From Bacteroides sp. 51 (lineage in GTDB: Bacteria; Bacteroidota; Bacteroidia; Bacteroidales; Bacteroidaceae): 64,000 bases of DNA. The notes under the pieces are model-generated. The model saw only the letters and a program-made list of their open reading frames with translations. It ran no database searches and was not told the DNA's origin. The position numbers and the translations under genes were made by a program. Positions within the stretch are counted from its first letter, which is position 1, and each line of letters starts with the position of its first letter. The stretch is taken from NCBI RefSeq assembly GCF_010500965.1, contig NZ_QVMI01000032.1:28764-92763 (forward strand), given 5' to 3'. Positions 41,584-50,518 of this stretch are shown here, in pieces.

Positions 41584-43494
41584 CTATTGATTACGCGGAA
41601 CCCAGACAATCATATTACTCTTTCCGCGATTATCCCATGCATAATACGGGATTGCTTTTGTTTCATTACTGTTAATCGTTACTACGCCACCAAGAAGATC
41701 GGCTTCCCATTTGTATTCAAGAGTAGCATTATCGGCAAGTGTTGCTTTTAGTACATCTTCTTTATTGTCTATACTTTCCAGACAATACAATATAGGACCT
41801 CTTTCCACAGAAACCCGGCCTGTGTTTGCCTCAACGTTTTCGTTGGTAATAGTCCTGTTGATGGTCATAGGTAGGGATAGACTGACTACATCACCTTTGT
41901 TCCATTCCCGGTTTACAGCGATATAGCCATCTGCCCCGATTCTATAATCTATCGGCTTATTATTAAGTGATAGGGTGACCCCGGACTTTTGATCGCTTGT
42001 ATTTATATAAGTATATAAATCGCTCGGAACAGGTTTGTTCTGCGCCCATCCGGGGACACGCAATTTAAGTGTAAACTGCGCGTCCTTTTGCGGGTCTACT
42101 GTGATGTCAATCTTACCATCCCAGGGGTATCCGGTCTTTTGATTTAAGGAAACCATTTGATTAGCTGCCTGTATCTCCGTATGACTATCGACATACAGGT
42201 TTACATAAACCTGGTCATCTTTTTGCGCATACACATATCCGGGGATGGATGCCATGAAGCGACATAAATTACTGGGGCAACACGCGCAGCCAAACCATTC
42301 ACTACGTGTATAATCGCCGTGAGATTCTAACGGGTTAGGATAGAAGAAATGATCTCCCGAAAGACTAATGCCCGAGATAACACCATTATATAACGTTCTT
42401 TCCAAAACATCATAGTATTTGGCTTCACCGTGGTTTAGGAACTGCCTGTGGTTCCAATACACATTCCCTATAGCGGCGCAGGTTTCGCAATATGCACTGT
42501 GGTTGGGTAGTTCGTAGTTCTCTCCGAAAGCCTCTCCATCGTGGCGTGCTCCGATGCCTCCGGTGATATAATATTTCTTGGATACTACATTATTCCAGAT
42601 ATTATCAATGGCCTTTTGATAAGCAGGATCTCCGGTTAATGCGGCAACATCTGCCATGCCCGAATACATATATACCGCCCTTACGGCATGTCCCACAGCT
42701 TCGTCCTGCTCGGTGACAGGTTTATGCGACTGGCAATAAGCTCCTCTTTCTCCGTTGCCTTTCAAATTCAGAAAGAATCTGGCAAGGTCCAGGTATTCTT
42801 TTTTGCCGGTTGCCCTATACATCTTTACCAGTCCCATTTCAACAATTTGATGGCCGGGCTCGTAGGTTAGCTTGCCCGGACCAAAGTCGCGTACCAGTAG
42901 ATCGGCGCTTTTTATTGCCACATCTAATAACGTCCGTTTGCCCGTGGCCTGGTAATGCGCCACTGCCGCTTCGTATAAATGCCCACAGTTATATAGTTCG
43001 TGGCTAAGGTCGGGAGTTTTCTCCCATCTCTTTTCTCCCACCCATTTGTGAAGGTTTCCGGGTTCGCCGGCCGTGCGTGGCGTGAAGAGATATCCATCTT
43101 TCTCCTGCGCCTGCACAATAAGCGAGATGAGCGTATCCATTCTGGCTTCCAAAGCAGCGTTCGGAAACATCTGGATGGAGTAAGATGCGCCTTCCAGTAT
43201 CTTGTAAATGTCGGTGTCATCGAAAGGGTATTCGGTATTGAAATAGCCATCCATTAATCCGGCAGCCTTCTTGAAGTTATCTACTCTTCCCGTGATTTCG
43301 CACTGATGCAGGGCAATGGGTATGGTCACCTCCTGATTGGTTTTTATACGGGGTGCCCAGAAATCATCGGTGAACTTTACGTCGGTAAATGAGATGGAGC
43401 TAATGGGGTAGTCCGTAGAAACTTCCCCGGCCGGTTGGGAAGTGCAACCGGCCAGTGTTAGTGAACTAAGAATGATTGTTAGAATCGTTTTCAT
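41584..43494 (-). CDS. GH127-type beta-L-arabinofuranosidase lipoprotein
   Basis: 636 aa. Lipoprotein signal ending LAGC (Cys17). SFTDVKFTDDFWAPRIKTN is the DUF1680/GH127 opening. Zinc and catalytic residues of the family are visible: Glu and Cys in AYCETCAAIGN near residue 336 and the Cys cluster in FGCACCPSNLCRF near 402, whose middle Cys corresponds to the nucleophile of characterised GH127 enzymes. It likely releases beta-L-arabinofuranose from plant glycoproteins or related glycans in the periplasm or at the cell surface. It is the last gene of a SusC/SusD locus (21-bp gap after susD). Confidence 0.9.
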   Translation of the reverse strand: MKTILTIILSSLTLAGCTSQPAGEVSTDYPISSISFTDVKFTDDFWAPRIKTNQEVTIPIALHQCEITGRVDNFKKAAGLMDGYFNTEYPFDDTDIYKILEGASYSIQMFPNAALEARMDTLISLIVQAQEKDGYLFTPRTAGEPGNLHKWVGEKRWEKTPDLSHELYNCGHLYEAAVAHYQATGKRTLLDVAIKSADLLVRDFGPGKLTYEPGHQIVEMGLVKMYRATGKKEYLDLARFFLNLKGNGERGAYCQSHKPVTEQDEAVGHAVRAVYMYSGMADVAALTGDPAYQKAIDNIWNNVVSKKYYITGGIGARHDGEAFGENYELPNHSAYCETCAAIGNVYWNHRQFLNHGEAKYYDVLERTLYNGVISGISLSGDHFFYPNPLESHGDYTRSEWFGCACCPSNLCRFMASIPGYVYAQKDDQVYVNLYVDSHTEIQAANQMVSLNQKTGYPWDGKIDITVDPQKDAQFTLKLRVPGWAQNKPVPSDLYTYINTSDQKSGVTLSLNNKPIDYRIGADGYIAVNREWNKGDVVSLSLPMTINRTITNENVEANTGRVSVERGPILYCLESIDNKEDVLKATLADNATLEYKWEADLLGGVVTINSNETKAIPYYAWDNRGKSNMIVWVPRNQ

Positions 43495-43515
43495 ATCTTT
43501 TGAGATTTAATCTGT

Positions 43516-45150
43516 TTATAACCCATCTTGCGAGTAACCGTCATTCTGCTTCAGGTTCGGATTCTTCTCCCGCTGTGATCTTGGGATCGGTAGCAAACTG
43601 CGGTAGCCTTCACTCGGATCGTGAGAGAACCAGGCTTTCGTGGTATATACTCCAAAGCGTATCATATCCTGACGCCTGCGAGCCTCCTGGTTGAATTCCC
43701 AACCCAGTTCGTCGAGGAAGCGGCCATACTGAACATCTGCTCCTCCTTCGAATGTGTTTGGCACCAGATTATCGCGACGACCGTAATCATAAACGCTGCC
43801 TTCCAAAAGTTGTGCGCCTGTAACCTTGGCCTTTTCAGGTTTAGACTTGAAGTTACGCTTTCTTACCTCAGTCACGATTTCTGCGGCGTCATCGGCAAGC
43901 CCTTGTCTCAGAAGCGATTCGGCTTTCATCATCAACACATCAGCATATCTGAACAGAGGGAAGTCGTTACTTAATTGTACACGTGCACCCATTTCGATTT
44001 CAAATTTACCGTGACGAAAGCCATGCACCTCTTCCGAATCGGCAATGCTTGGAACTTCATTGATAAACGAAAGCGGCTGACCGGACATATTTCCCATCGT
44101 ACACATCAACAAGTCGCCGCCGGCAGAGAGCTGATCGCCCTGAATCCAGTTGTCATACAATCTTTGGTCGTCTTCATCAAAGGTGTCAATGAACTGTGGT
44201 ACCGCGCAAATACCGCCCCAGGGACTGGAAGAAAGATTATACGTGGCCTGATTAGCCGGTTGTAGAGTCTGCATATGGATATCGAACGCATTCCAGTCGG
44301 TAACATACTGGTCATCGAAAGGCAGAGCGAAGATAATTTCCTTGGCATTTTCATTATTGGTGGCGAATACATCTCTTTGTGTGGCATCCAGTTCAAATAG
44401 CCCGGAACCAATAACTTTGTTGCATGCTTCAATACATTCCTGCCACATCGGGGTACCGGTATATACTTCGGCATTGAGGTACATTTTGGCGAGTAGCGAC
44501 CATGCAGCCCAGGTGTTGAAACGACCATAAGATATGCCGCCTTTTGCGTCACTCAAGTATTGCATGTTCTCGGTAACTTCCTGTATAACGAAGTCAAAGA
44601 CTTCTTTCCGTGTGGATTGTTCGGGAACATAACCTTCGGGCACATCATACTTAGTCATGATAGGCACATTGCCATACAAATCGCAAAGCATATAATAATA
44701 CGAAGCACGCAACACCTTTAATTCGGCAATAGTCTCCTCTTTACCATCGGTAACAGGGATACTACCGGATTCAATCTGGTATAACACGCGGTTGCAGTTA
44801 TTTACACCTGCATAAAGATGGTTCCAGCAATTGTTAATCACCTCATGGTCTGTACTCCATTGGTGTTCAAATATAAGCCGGTGTACACCACCGTCCACCC
44901 AGCCGTTAGGGCGTCCGGGTATAACAGACTGGTCGGATGATACTTCCATTATACGCATAATGCTGTTCCAGAACAAGAGCGCTTCTCTCCAGTTTACATA
45001 TGCAGATCCCACCAGTGACGCAAGGTCCTCGGCGGTTGGTTCAAACTCTTCCGAAATGATCAATGAGTAACTCTTGTCATGCAGGCTGGTACAGTTGACG
45101 CAAACCAGCGATATAATTCCAATGAGGAAGATTGATATTTTTGTTTTCAT
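43516..45150 (-). CDS. SusD/RagB-family glycan-binding lipoprotein
   Basis: 544 aa. Lipoprotein signal MKTKISIFLIGIISLVCVNC (Cys20). TPR-rich SusD fold: INNCWNHLYAGVNNCNRVLY, ELKVLRASYYYMLCDLYGNV, and C-terminal FNQEARRRQDMIRFGVYTTK and LLPIPRSQREKNPNLKQN, the last being the typical family ending. It forms the lid over the SusC porin encoded 18 bp upstream and captures oligosaccharide at the surface. The ligand is probably an arabinose-containing glycan, judging only from the linked GH127. Confidence 0.95.
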   Translation of the reverse strand: MKTKISIFLIGIISLVCVNCTSLHDKSYSLIISEEFEPTAEDLASLVGSAYVNWREALLFWNSIMRIMEVSSDQSVIPGRPNGWVDGGVHRLIFEHQWSTDHEVINNCWNHLYAGVNNCNRVLYQIESGSIPVTDGKEETIAELKVLRASYYYMLCDLYGNVPIMTKYDVPEGYVPEQSTRKEVFDFVIQEVTENMQYLSDAKGGISYGRFNTWAAWSLLAKMYLNAEVYTGTPMWQECIEACNKVIGSGLFELDATQRDVFATNNENAKEIIFALPFDDQYVTDWNAFDIHMQTLQPANQATYNLSSSPWGGICAVPQFIDTFDEDDQRLYDNWIQGDQLSAGGDLLMCTMGNMSGQPLSFINEVPSIADSEEVHGFRHGKFEIEMGARVQLSNDFPLFRYADVLMMKAESLLRQGLADDAAEIVTEVRKRNFKSKPEKAKVTGAQLLEGSVYDYGRRDNLVPNTFEGGADVQYGRFLDELGWEFNQEARRRQDMIRFGVYTTKAWFSHDPSEGYRSLLPIPRSQREKNPNLKQNDGYSQDGL

Positions 45151-45168
45151 TTTAGTCAGATTCTTTAG

Positions 45169-48100
45169 TTAAAATACAATGTTTGCTCCCACGGTGAATG
45201 TTCTTGTTGTAGGGTATTTGTCACGGGCGTCGTTACCAGGTGAAAGTCCCACTCTGTTTACTTCCGGGTCCATTCCTTTATACCCGGTGATGGTGAAAGC
45301 GTTCGAAACAGAACCATAAACGCGAATGGACTTGATGTATTTTGTACCGGTTTTCGGGAAGTTATATCCCAGGGTGATGTTGTCTATCTTCCAGAAATCG
45401 CCGTCTTCAATATAATAACTGTTGAATTCCAATGGCATCTCCTTGCTCAACACCGCCTTACCGAATACTTTATGTTCGGACGATTTCAGACGGTTGTAGT
45501 TCATAATGCTTGTATTCTCGTAGTACATACGCTGGAAGTTCAGGATCTGGTAATCGAATGCTCCGCGCATGGTGATGCTTAAATCCCAGTTCTTGTATCT
45601 GAAGTTATTGTTCCAGCCGGCATAGAATTTAGGCAAACCATTGCCAAGTACATGCTTGTTATCGTTGTTCTTCATGCTGAGGAAATCGTCATAGCCCACA
45701 TGGTTTCCTTCTCCGTCAAGGTAAATCCATTTTCCATTCTCGTCGACATCTACTACCTTGTAACCAAAGAAATCGCCAATCTTACCGCCAATTTCTATGC
45801 GGTGTGTGTTGGTCTGGATCGGTTCGCCGGTACCTCCCTCATAAAGGTAATTGGAGGAAACCTGATAAAGATCATTCGACAGGCTGACGAGTTTGTCGCT
45901 GTTTGTTGAGAAGTTTACGCTCGAACTCCAACTGAAATCCTTTGTCTGAACCGGAATGAAGTTCACTAATATTTCCAGACCTCTATTGCGTAGTTTACCC
46001 ACATTGGCTGTTGTACTGTTAACCAGGTTGGGAGGAACAGGCACAGAGAAGCTATAAATAAGGTCCTTGATGTCGCGGTTGTAATAATCAATAGAGCCAC
46101 TGATGCGATTGCCTAACACGCCGAAGTCAAGACCGACATTCCATTCATGCTTTTCTTCCCATTTGATATGGCGGTTGGTGTTCCGGTCGGGAAGTAAGGT
46201 TCTGATCCATTTCCCATCCGAATAATAATAACCGGAATATTTAAGTGTAGCTGTGCCAATGAATGGATCGTTTGGCTGGCTTCCGGTTACACCGTAGCCT
46301 GCGCGTAGTTTCAGATCATCAAAGATATTCAGGGATTTGATGAAGCTTTCTTCACTTAAGCGCCATCCAAGTGATACGGCCGGGAATAGCCCCCATTCGT
46401 TGTTGGTGTTTACCAATTGGCTTGCTCCTTCGTATCGTAAACTCGCCATGAAGAGGTAACGATCTTTGAATGAATAGGTTGCCCGGCCAAAGAAACCGAT
46501 CAGGTTGTTCTCTCCTCTGTCGCTGCTGAGGCTGCTTTTCTTATCGGATAGACCTTCGCCGAGTTGTATTTGTGAGTAACCGAAAATGTCGGTAGGGAAG
46601 TCTTCATTATTGATCCAGAATTTATAATATTCATTTTCCTGGTAACTGTATCCACCCAATATGGAGAATTTATGATCGCCGATTGTTTTACTGTATTGAG
46701 CGGTGAGGTCCATCAGGCGGTCGATAGATTCATCCTGTCCGTTGGATGCAAAACCATTCTTAGAGTCGCGGATATTGGAGATGTGGTTCTTGGTTTCCGA
46801 ATATCCTCTTGTCTGGTTGTATTTACTGTACGAGAATAAGGCGGTTAGGGTTAAATCCTTGATTGGATTATAAGTCAGGTTCGCATTCAGGCGGGAGAAC
46901 TGCGATTTGTTGCGGCCATCACTTTCGTACAGACGCGACACGGGGTTTTCATAGTTGAACAGTCCGGGTTCTTCATACCACGCCCCGTCTTCGTTCTTAA
47001 CAGGAGCGGTTGGATTCATGATCTGTGCCTGACGGTAGGTATAACCATTGAAACTATACCCGTCTCCGGTGGTTGTATACCGGTTTTGGGTGTTGATGAT
47101 CTCGAAGCTCGCTTTCAGTTTATCGTCGAACATGTTGTGATTGATCTTCGCACGGATGTTCAGGTTTCTATTGTCCGATTTCTTAAAGATACCTTGCTGG
47201 TCGCGATAGTTGGCATTCAACAGATAGTTTGTTCTTTGGTTACCGCCTGTGAAACTCAGGTTGTGAACATGACTGAACGGGGTTCTGGTTACTTCTTTGA
47301 GCCAGTCGGTGTCGTGACCTTTATCCCAGCTTTCCGGGCGGTAACCTTCGGCTATTTGCCGGCGGTAGTCGCTGGCGGTAAGCATATCCATCTTTTTGGC
47401 AATGGCTTGCGTATAGACGTAGGTGCTGTATTCCACCCGGTTGAAGTTGGTCTCTTTGGCTCTTTTGGTGGTAATGATAATTACGCCGTTTGTACCGCGT
47501 GTACCATAAATAGCGGCTGCCGAGCCGTCTTTAAGTACATCGATACTTTCGATATCATCGGGCGAGATGAGGTTAAAGTCGCCCGGTACGCCGTCGATGA
47601 TAACCAACGGGTTGGTGTTTGTTCCGTTAATGGTGGAGCGTCCGCGTAACAACATCTGTGTGCCTGCCGTAGGGTCGCCCGATGTTAATGAAATGGTCAG
47701 ACCGGCTACTTTACCCTGAATGAGTTGCCCTACATCCTGGGTCATACCTTTGTTGAATTCATCGGATTTGATGGTGGATACGGAGCTTGTCAGGTCGCCC
47801 CTGCGTTGGGTGCCGTAACCGATTACGACAACCTCGTCCAGGCTGAAGTTGTCTTCCTGAAGGATAATAGACAAGGCGGTTTTACTGTCTACTGTGACTT
47901 CCTGGGCGATATAGCCTATGTAAGAAATGACCAATTGGTCGCCGGGATTGGCGCGTAGCGTAAAGTTTCCGTTGAAATCGGTGATGGTTCCGCTAGCGGT
48001 TTTCTTCACCATAACGCTTGCACCGATAATCGGCTCTTTGTTTGCGTCGGTGACAATGCCTCGTACCTCTATGCCCGATTGTTTGACTTCCTGTGCTGTT

Positions 48101-48483
48101 TGTACCGCTTTGCTTTCCGGTTGCGCACGTAAAATGATGTAGTCATTATCAAAGATATATTCAAGATTCGTATCTTTCAGCGCCTGACTGAGTATCTCTT
48201 TTACTTTTCCTGTGGTAGACTTAACTGTAACTGTTTGCTTGGTTTCCAGTTTGTTATTACTGTATACCACCAGGTAGCTGGTTTGCTCTTCGATTTCTTT
48301 GATGAGTTGCTCGAGTGGCATCTTCTTTGAAGTAACATGCACGGTTGCTTCTTGTGCGGATGTGTTTGTAGCCATGAGCTGGAAAACACAAATAAATAAC
48401 AAGAATAACGATATCTTCATAACTTTAACAGATTTATCATGTTTTTGGAGACATGATGGTATAGACAAAGGATTTATTTTCAT
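45169..48483 (-). CDS. SusC/RagA-family TonB-linked outer membrane porin with STN domain
   Basis: 1104 aa. The first Met gives a long N-terminus; the signal peptide proper starts at MKISLFLLFICVFQL (residue 22, ATG 48420), so either start is possible. Order: STN domain (EEQTSYLVVYSNNKLETKQT), carboxypeptidase-D-like domain (VTDANKEPIIGASVMVKKTA), TonB box and plug (LDEVVVIGYGTQRRGDLTSS, IDVLKDGSAAAIYGTRGTNG), then a 22-strand-type barrel ending VGANIVF. The STN domain marks trans-envelope signalling to the FecR-like anti-sigma factor encoded upstream. It imports oligosaccharides with the SusD partner. Confidence 0.96.
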   Translation of the reverse strand: MKINPLSIPSCLQKHDKSVKVMKISLFLLFICVFQLMATNTSAQEATVHVTSKKMPLEQLIKEIEEQTSYLVVYSNNKLETKQTVTVKSTTGKVKEILSQALKDTNLEYIFDNDYIILRAQPESKAVQTAQEVKQSGIEVRGIVTDANKEPIIGASVMVKKTASGTITDFNGNFTLRANPGDQLVISYIGYIAQEVTVDSKTALSIILQEDNFSLDEVVVIGYGTQRRGDLTSSVSTIKSDEFNKGMTQDVGQLIQGKVAGLTISLTSGDPTAGTQMLLRGRSTINGTNTNPLVIIDGVPGDFNLISPDDIESIDVLKDGSAAAIYGTRGTNGVIIITTKRAKETNFNRVEYSTYVYTQAIAKKMDMLTASDYRRQIAEGYRPESWDKGHDTDWLKEVTRTPFSHVHNLSFTGGNQRTNYLLNANYRDQQGIFKKSDNRNLNIRAKINHNMFDDKLKASFEIINTQNRYTTTGDGYSFNGYTYRQAQIMNPTAPVKNEDGAWYEEPGLFNYENPVSRLYESDGRNKSQFSRLNANLTYNPIKDLTLTALFSYSKYNQTRGYSETKNHISNIRDSKNGFASNGQDESIDRLMDLTAQYSKTIGDHKFSILGGYSYQENEYYKFWINNEDFPTDIFGYSQIQLGEGLSDKKSSLSSDRGENNLIGFFGRATYSFKDRYLFMASLRYEGASQLVNTNNEWGLFPAVSLGWRLSEESFIKSLNIFDDLKLRAGYGVTGSQPNDPFIGTATLKYSGYYYSDGKWIRTLLPDRNTNRHIKWEEKHEWNVGLDFGVLGNRISGSIDYYNRDIKDLIYSFSVPVPPNLVNSTTANVGKLRNRGLEILVNFIPVQTKDFSWSSSVNFSTNSDKLVSLSNDLYQVSSNYLYEGGTGEPIQTNTHRIEIGGKIGDFFGYKVVDVDENGKWIYLDGEGNHVGYDDFLSMKNNDNKHVLGNGLPKFYAGWNNNFRYKNWDLSITMRGAFDYQILNFQRMYYENTSIMNYNRLKSSEHKVFGKAVLSKEMPLEFNSYYIEDGDFWKIDNITLGYNFPKTGTKYIKSIRVYGSVSNAFTITGYKGMDPEVNRVGLSPGNDARDKYPTTRTFTVGANIVF

Positions 48484-48540
48484 AACTTTGTGATGTTAAA
48501 TGAATTCTTTTAATACTAGATTTGAGTTTGTTTGACTTCT

Positions 48541-48569
48541 GTACGGCGGGTGTGGGGCACTTGCCGTAC
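48541..48569. terminator. Hairpin between anti-sigma gene and susC
   Basis: GTACGGC (48541-48547) pairs with GCCGTAC (48563-48569); the T run lies on the plus-strand side (48571-48577). On the minus strand it would sit in the susC leader and could separate fecR from susC transcription. The sigma-dependent susC promoter should lie in 48484-48637, but no box was identified. Confidence 0.4.
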
Positions 48570-48637
48570 TCTTTTTCAGGGGGTACGGTTATTTTCTCAT
48601 AGGCAGTATGTGTTTTTAGTATTAGACAATAGGTTGA

Positions 48638-49612
48638 TTATATAATTTCAATAATGTTGTTTACATCATCTTTCTTCAGTTTAAATCCGTTCGTTTTTTG
48701 TAATATTCTTAATATCTCGTACGGGCCGTCTTGCTGGCGGAACTTTCCGGAATAGATTTGTTCTCCTATTTTCTCGTTGGCGATGATTACTTTTGTATCA
48801 TAGTGCCATTCTATTTTCTTCGCGATCTCGGACAGTGGTACTTTATCGAAGAACAGAATGCCCTGTTTCCAAAGGAAGTCGTTTTCATTTTCCAGTCTGG
48901 TGATCTTGACTTTACCGTCGCCCAGATTCAGGTTTTGCATGGGCTTGAGTCGTATTTTGCGGGAGTTGCCGGTGAAGCCGACCTCTACCGACCCTTCCAA
49001 CAGGCTGACGTCGGTAGACGCTTTGTTTTCATCGCACTTAATGTTGAAAGTGGTACCCAATACATTGACCCGGAGCGATGGGGTGGATACAATAAAGGGG
49101 TGCTCCGTGTTTCGGGTTACTTTAAAATAGGCTTCGCCCTGCAATTCAACCTCTCTTGTTTCGCGGTTGAATTGTGATGGGTAGCGAATGGAAGAACGGG
49201 CATTCATCCAGATTTCTGTTCCATCGCTCAGTGTCAGCATGGCATGTTGCCCGGCGGGGACGGAAAGGGTGTTGTATTGAATGCTGTTCAGGGCATTATA
49301 GTCATAATAGAAATAAGCCGCCATCCAGGAACCTGCAATAAGTAAGGTGGCGATGGCTGCATATTGGGCAATCTTTGTGTATAACCTCCGGAGGCGGTTT
49401 CCACGTTTTTGAGCAAGGAATAGTTTATAGCTGGCGCTTCCTTCCTCCTGGTCGCGCTGGGTGCCGGATAGAGCCATAAGTCCGTTCAGGTTCCGGTAGG
49501 CATTGAATTCTTCTTTAAGGCTTTCGTCTTCTTCGATTGCCTGTAATAGTTCAACGCGCTCCTTAGGGGTTAACTCTCCGGTGAAGTATTTTATGATATA
49601 GTCTTTATCCAT
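48638..49612 (-). CDS. FecR-family anti-sigma factor
   Basis: 324 aa. The cytosolic N-terminus (YIIKYFTGELTPKERVELLQ) would bind the sigma factor. One membrane span is at about residues 82-105 (IATLLIAGSWMAAYFYYDY). Then come the FecR domain (SVPAGQHAMLTLSDGTEIWM, RSSIRYPSQFNRETREVELQ, FNIKCDENKASTDVSLLEGS) and a C-terminal DUF4974-like region (FFDKVPLSEIAKKIEWHYDT) that contacts the SusC STN domain. It relays substrate binding by the porin to release of the sigma factor encoded upstream. Confidence 0.93.
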   Translation of the reverse strand: MDKDYIIKYFTGELTPKERVELLQAIEEDESLKEEFNAYRNLNGLMALSGTQRDQEEGSASYKLFLAQKRGNRLRRLYTKIAQYAAIATLLIAGSWMAAYFYYDYNALNSIQYNTLSVPAGQHAMLTLSDGTEIWMNARSSIRYPSQFNRETREVELQGEAYFKVTRNTEHPFIVSTPSLRVNVLGTTFNIKCDENKASTDVSLLEGSVEVGFTGNSRKIRLKPMQNLNLGDGKVKITRLENENDFLWKQGILFFDKVPLSEIAKKIEWHYDTKVIIANEKIGEQIYSGKFRQQDGPYEILRILQKTNGFKLKKDDVNNIIEII

Positions 49613-49712
49613 TTATTCCTGGTTGTATATGTTAGTAACGAATGGAATTTGGAATCCCCCTAAAATAAAAAAGAAATATTTAAAGGTATAGATAAAAATA
49701 GATAAAATGACT

Positions 49713-49728
49713 TGTAGGGGCGGTTCGC
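49713..49728. repeat. Truncated half of the dispersed palindrome
   Basis: TGTAGGGGCGGTTCGC is present, then the sequence diverges (AGATTTACTACTCG), so only the left arm remains, 8 bp downstream of the sigma factor stop and between same-strand genes. Loss of the right arm may remove the terminator-like function and allow read-through into the anti-sigma gene. Confidence 0.8.
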
Positions 49729-49735
49729 AGATTTA

Positions 49736-50299
49736 CTACTCGATAAATAAGAAAAAGAACAATGGAAGATAATCCTTCAGTTCATTCCGTAATTTTTTAT
49801 ACGCAATAGTAATCTGTGATTCAATCGTTTTAACCGAGATGTTTAGTTCTTCCGATATCTCTTTTTGCTTTTTACCTTCAATCTTACTTTTAATGAAAAT
49901 CTCCCTGCATTTCTCGGGCAGTGTTTGAATGGCCTGGGCTATTCGTTGCTCAATATCCCTTTCGTCAGAGAAACTATGATTGAAAACATCAAGTGATTGG
50001 AGATTGGCGCGTAGCGTAAGAAAGTATTCTTCCGTGATTTTATCTTCTGCTTTCTGAAATAACACCTTGCGCCTAAGATGATCAACGCATTTGTTCTTTA
50101 CCGACATAAACAAGAAAGCCAGCAAATTACTATGCGATGAGAAAGTGTCCCACCTTTCCCATAACCCCGTAAATACATCATGGACAATGTTCTCGGCATC
50201 TTCTTCTACCAGCACATATTCCCGGGCAAAGCGCTTTAATCTTGAATAGTGTAAAACATACACTTTTTCGAAGCTTGTGTTCTCATCCCCACGATTCAT
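49736..50299 (-). CDS. ECF sigma-70 factor (FecI-like)
   Basis: 187 aa. Region 2 is visible in YVLHYSRLKRFAREYVLVEE and DAENIVHDVFTGLWERWDTF, region 4 in ALQTLPEKCREIFIKSKIEG-type sequence (QTLPEKCREIFIKSKIEGKK) followed by the helix-turn-helix ISEELNISVKTIESQITIAY. It is paired with the FecR-like anti-sigma gene 123 bp downstream and is expected to activate the susC-susD-GH127 genes when the glycan is sensed. It is divergent from hcp with a 219-bp shared upstream region. Confidence 0.94.
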   Translation of the reverse strand: MNRGDENTSFEKVYVLHYSRLKRFAREYVLVEEDAENIVHDVFTGLWERWDTFSSHSNLLAFLFMSVKNKCVDHLRRKVLFQKAEDKITEEYFLTLRANLQSLDVFNHSFSDERDIEQRIAQAIQTLPEKCREIFIKSKIEGKKQKEISEELNISVKTIESQITIAYKKLRNELKDYLPLFFFLFIE

Positions 50300-50440
50300 G
50301 GTCTTTGCTTTATGTTATTGGATATAGTATTAGATCTATATTTTGACAAAGTTAAAACAATATTTGATATAGCATCCTATTCCTGTATTGAATTTATAGC
50401 ATTCCGCCATATGGATGGTTGCAAAAATATTTTTGGGGTA

Positions 50441-50458
50441 GTGTAACATGTGTTACAC
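50441..50458. promoter_or_regulatory. Candidate CRP/FNR-family operator upstream of hcp
   Basis: GTGTAACATGTGTTACAC: perfect 7-bp arms (GTGTAAC/GTTACAC) around ATGT. Its centre lies about 44 bp upstream of the transcription start implied by the -7 box at 50480, the usual place for an activator. HcpR-type (CRP/FNR family) regulators control hcp genes in anaerobes, so that is the best guess; no regulator gene is in the window. Confidence 0.6.
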
Positions 50459-50479
50459 TTTTGATGCAACAGCCTGCAT

Positions 50480-50487
50480 TACTTTTG
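50480..50487 (+). promoter_or_regulatory. -7 box for hcp
   Basis: TACTTTTG, full match to TAnnTTTG, 32 bp before the hcp ATG. A TTTG at 50460-50463 is only 16 bp away, short for a -33 box, consistent with activator dependence. Confidence 0.55.
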
Positions 50488-50518
50488 TTCCCGGATTAAT
50501 TAAATAATAAATAAAATT

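Noticed and set aside
47086-47649. 187-codon plus-strand ORF
   Set aside because: Antisense shadow of the SusC gene with no domain of its own.
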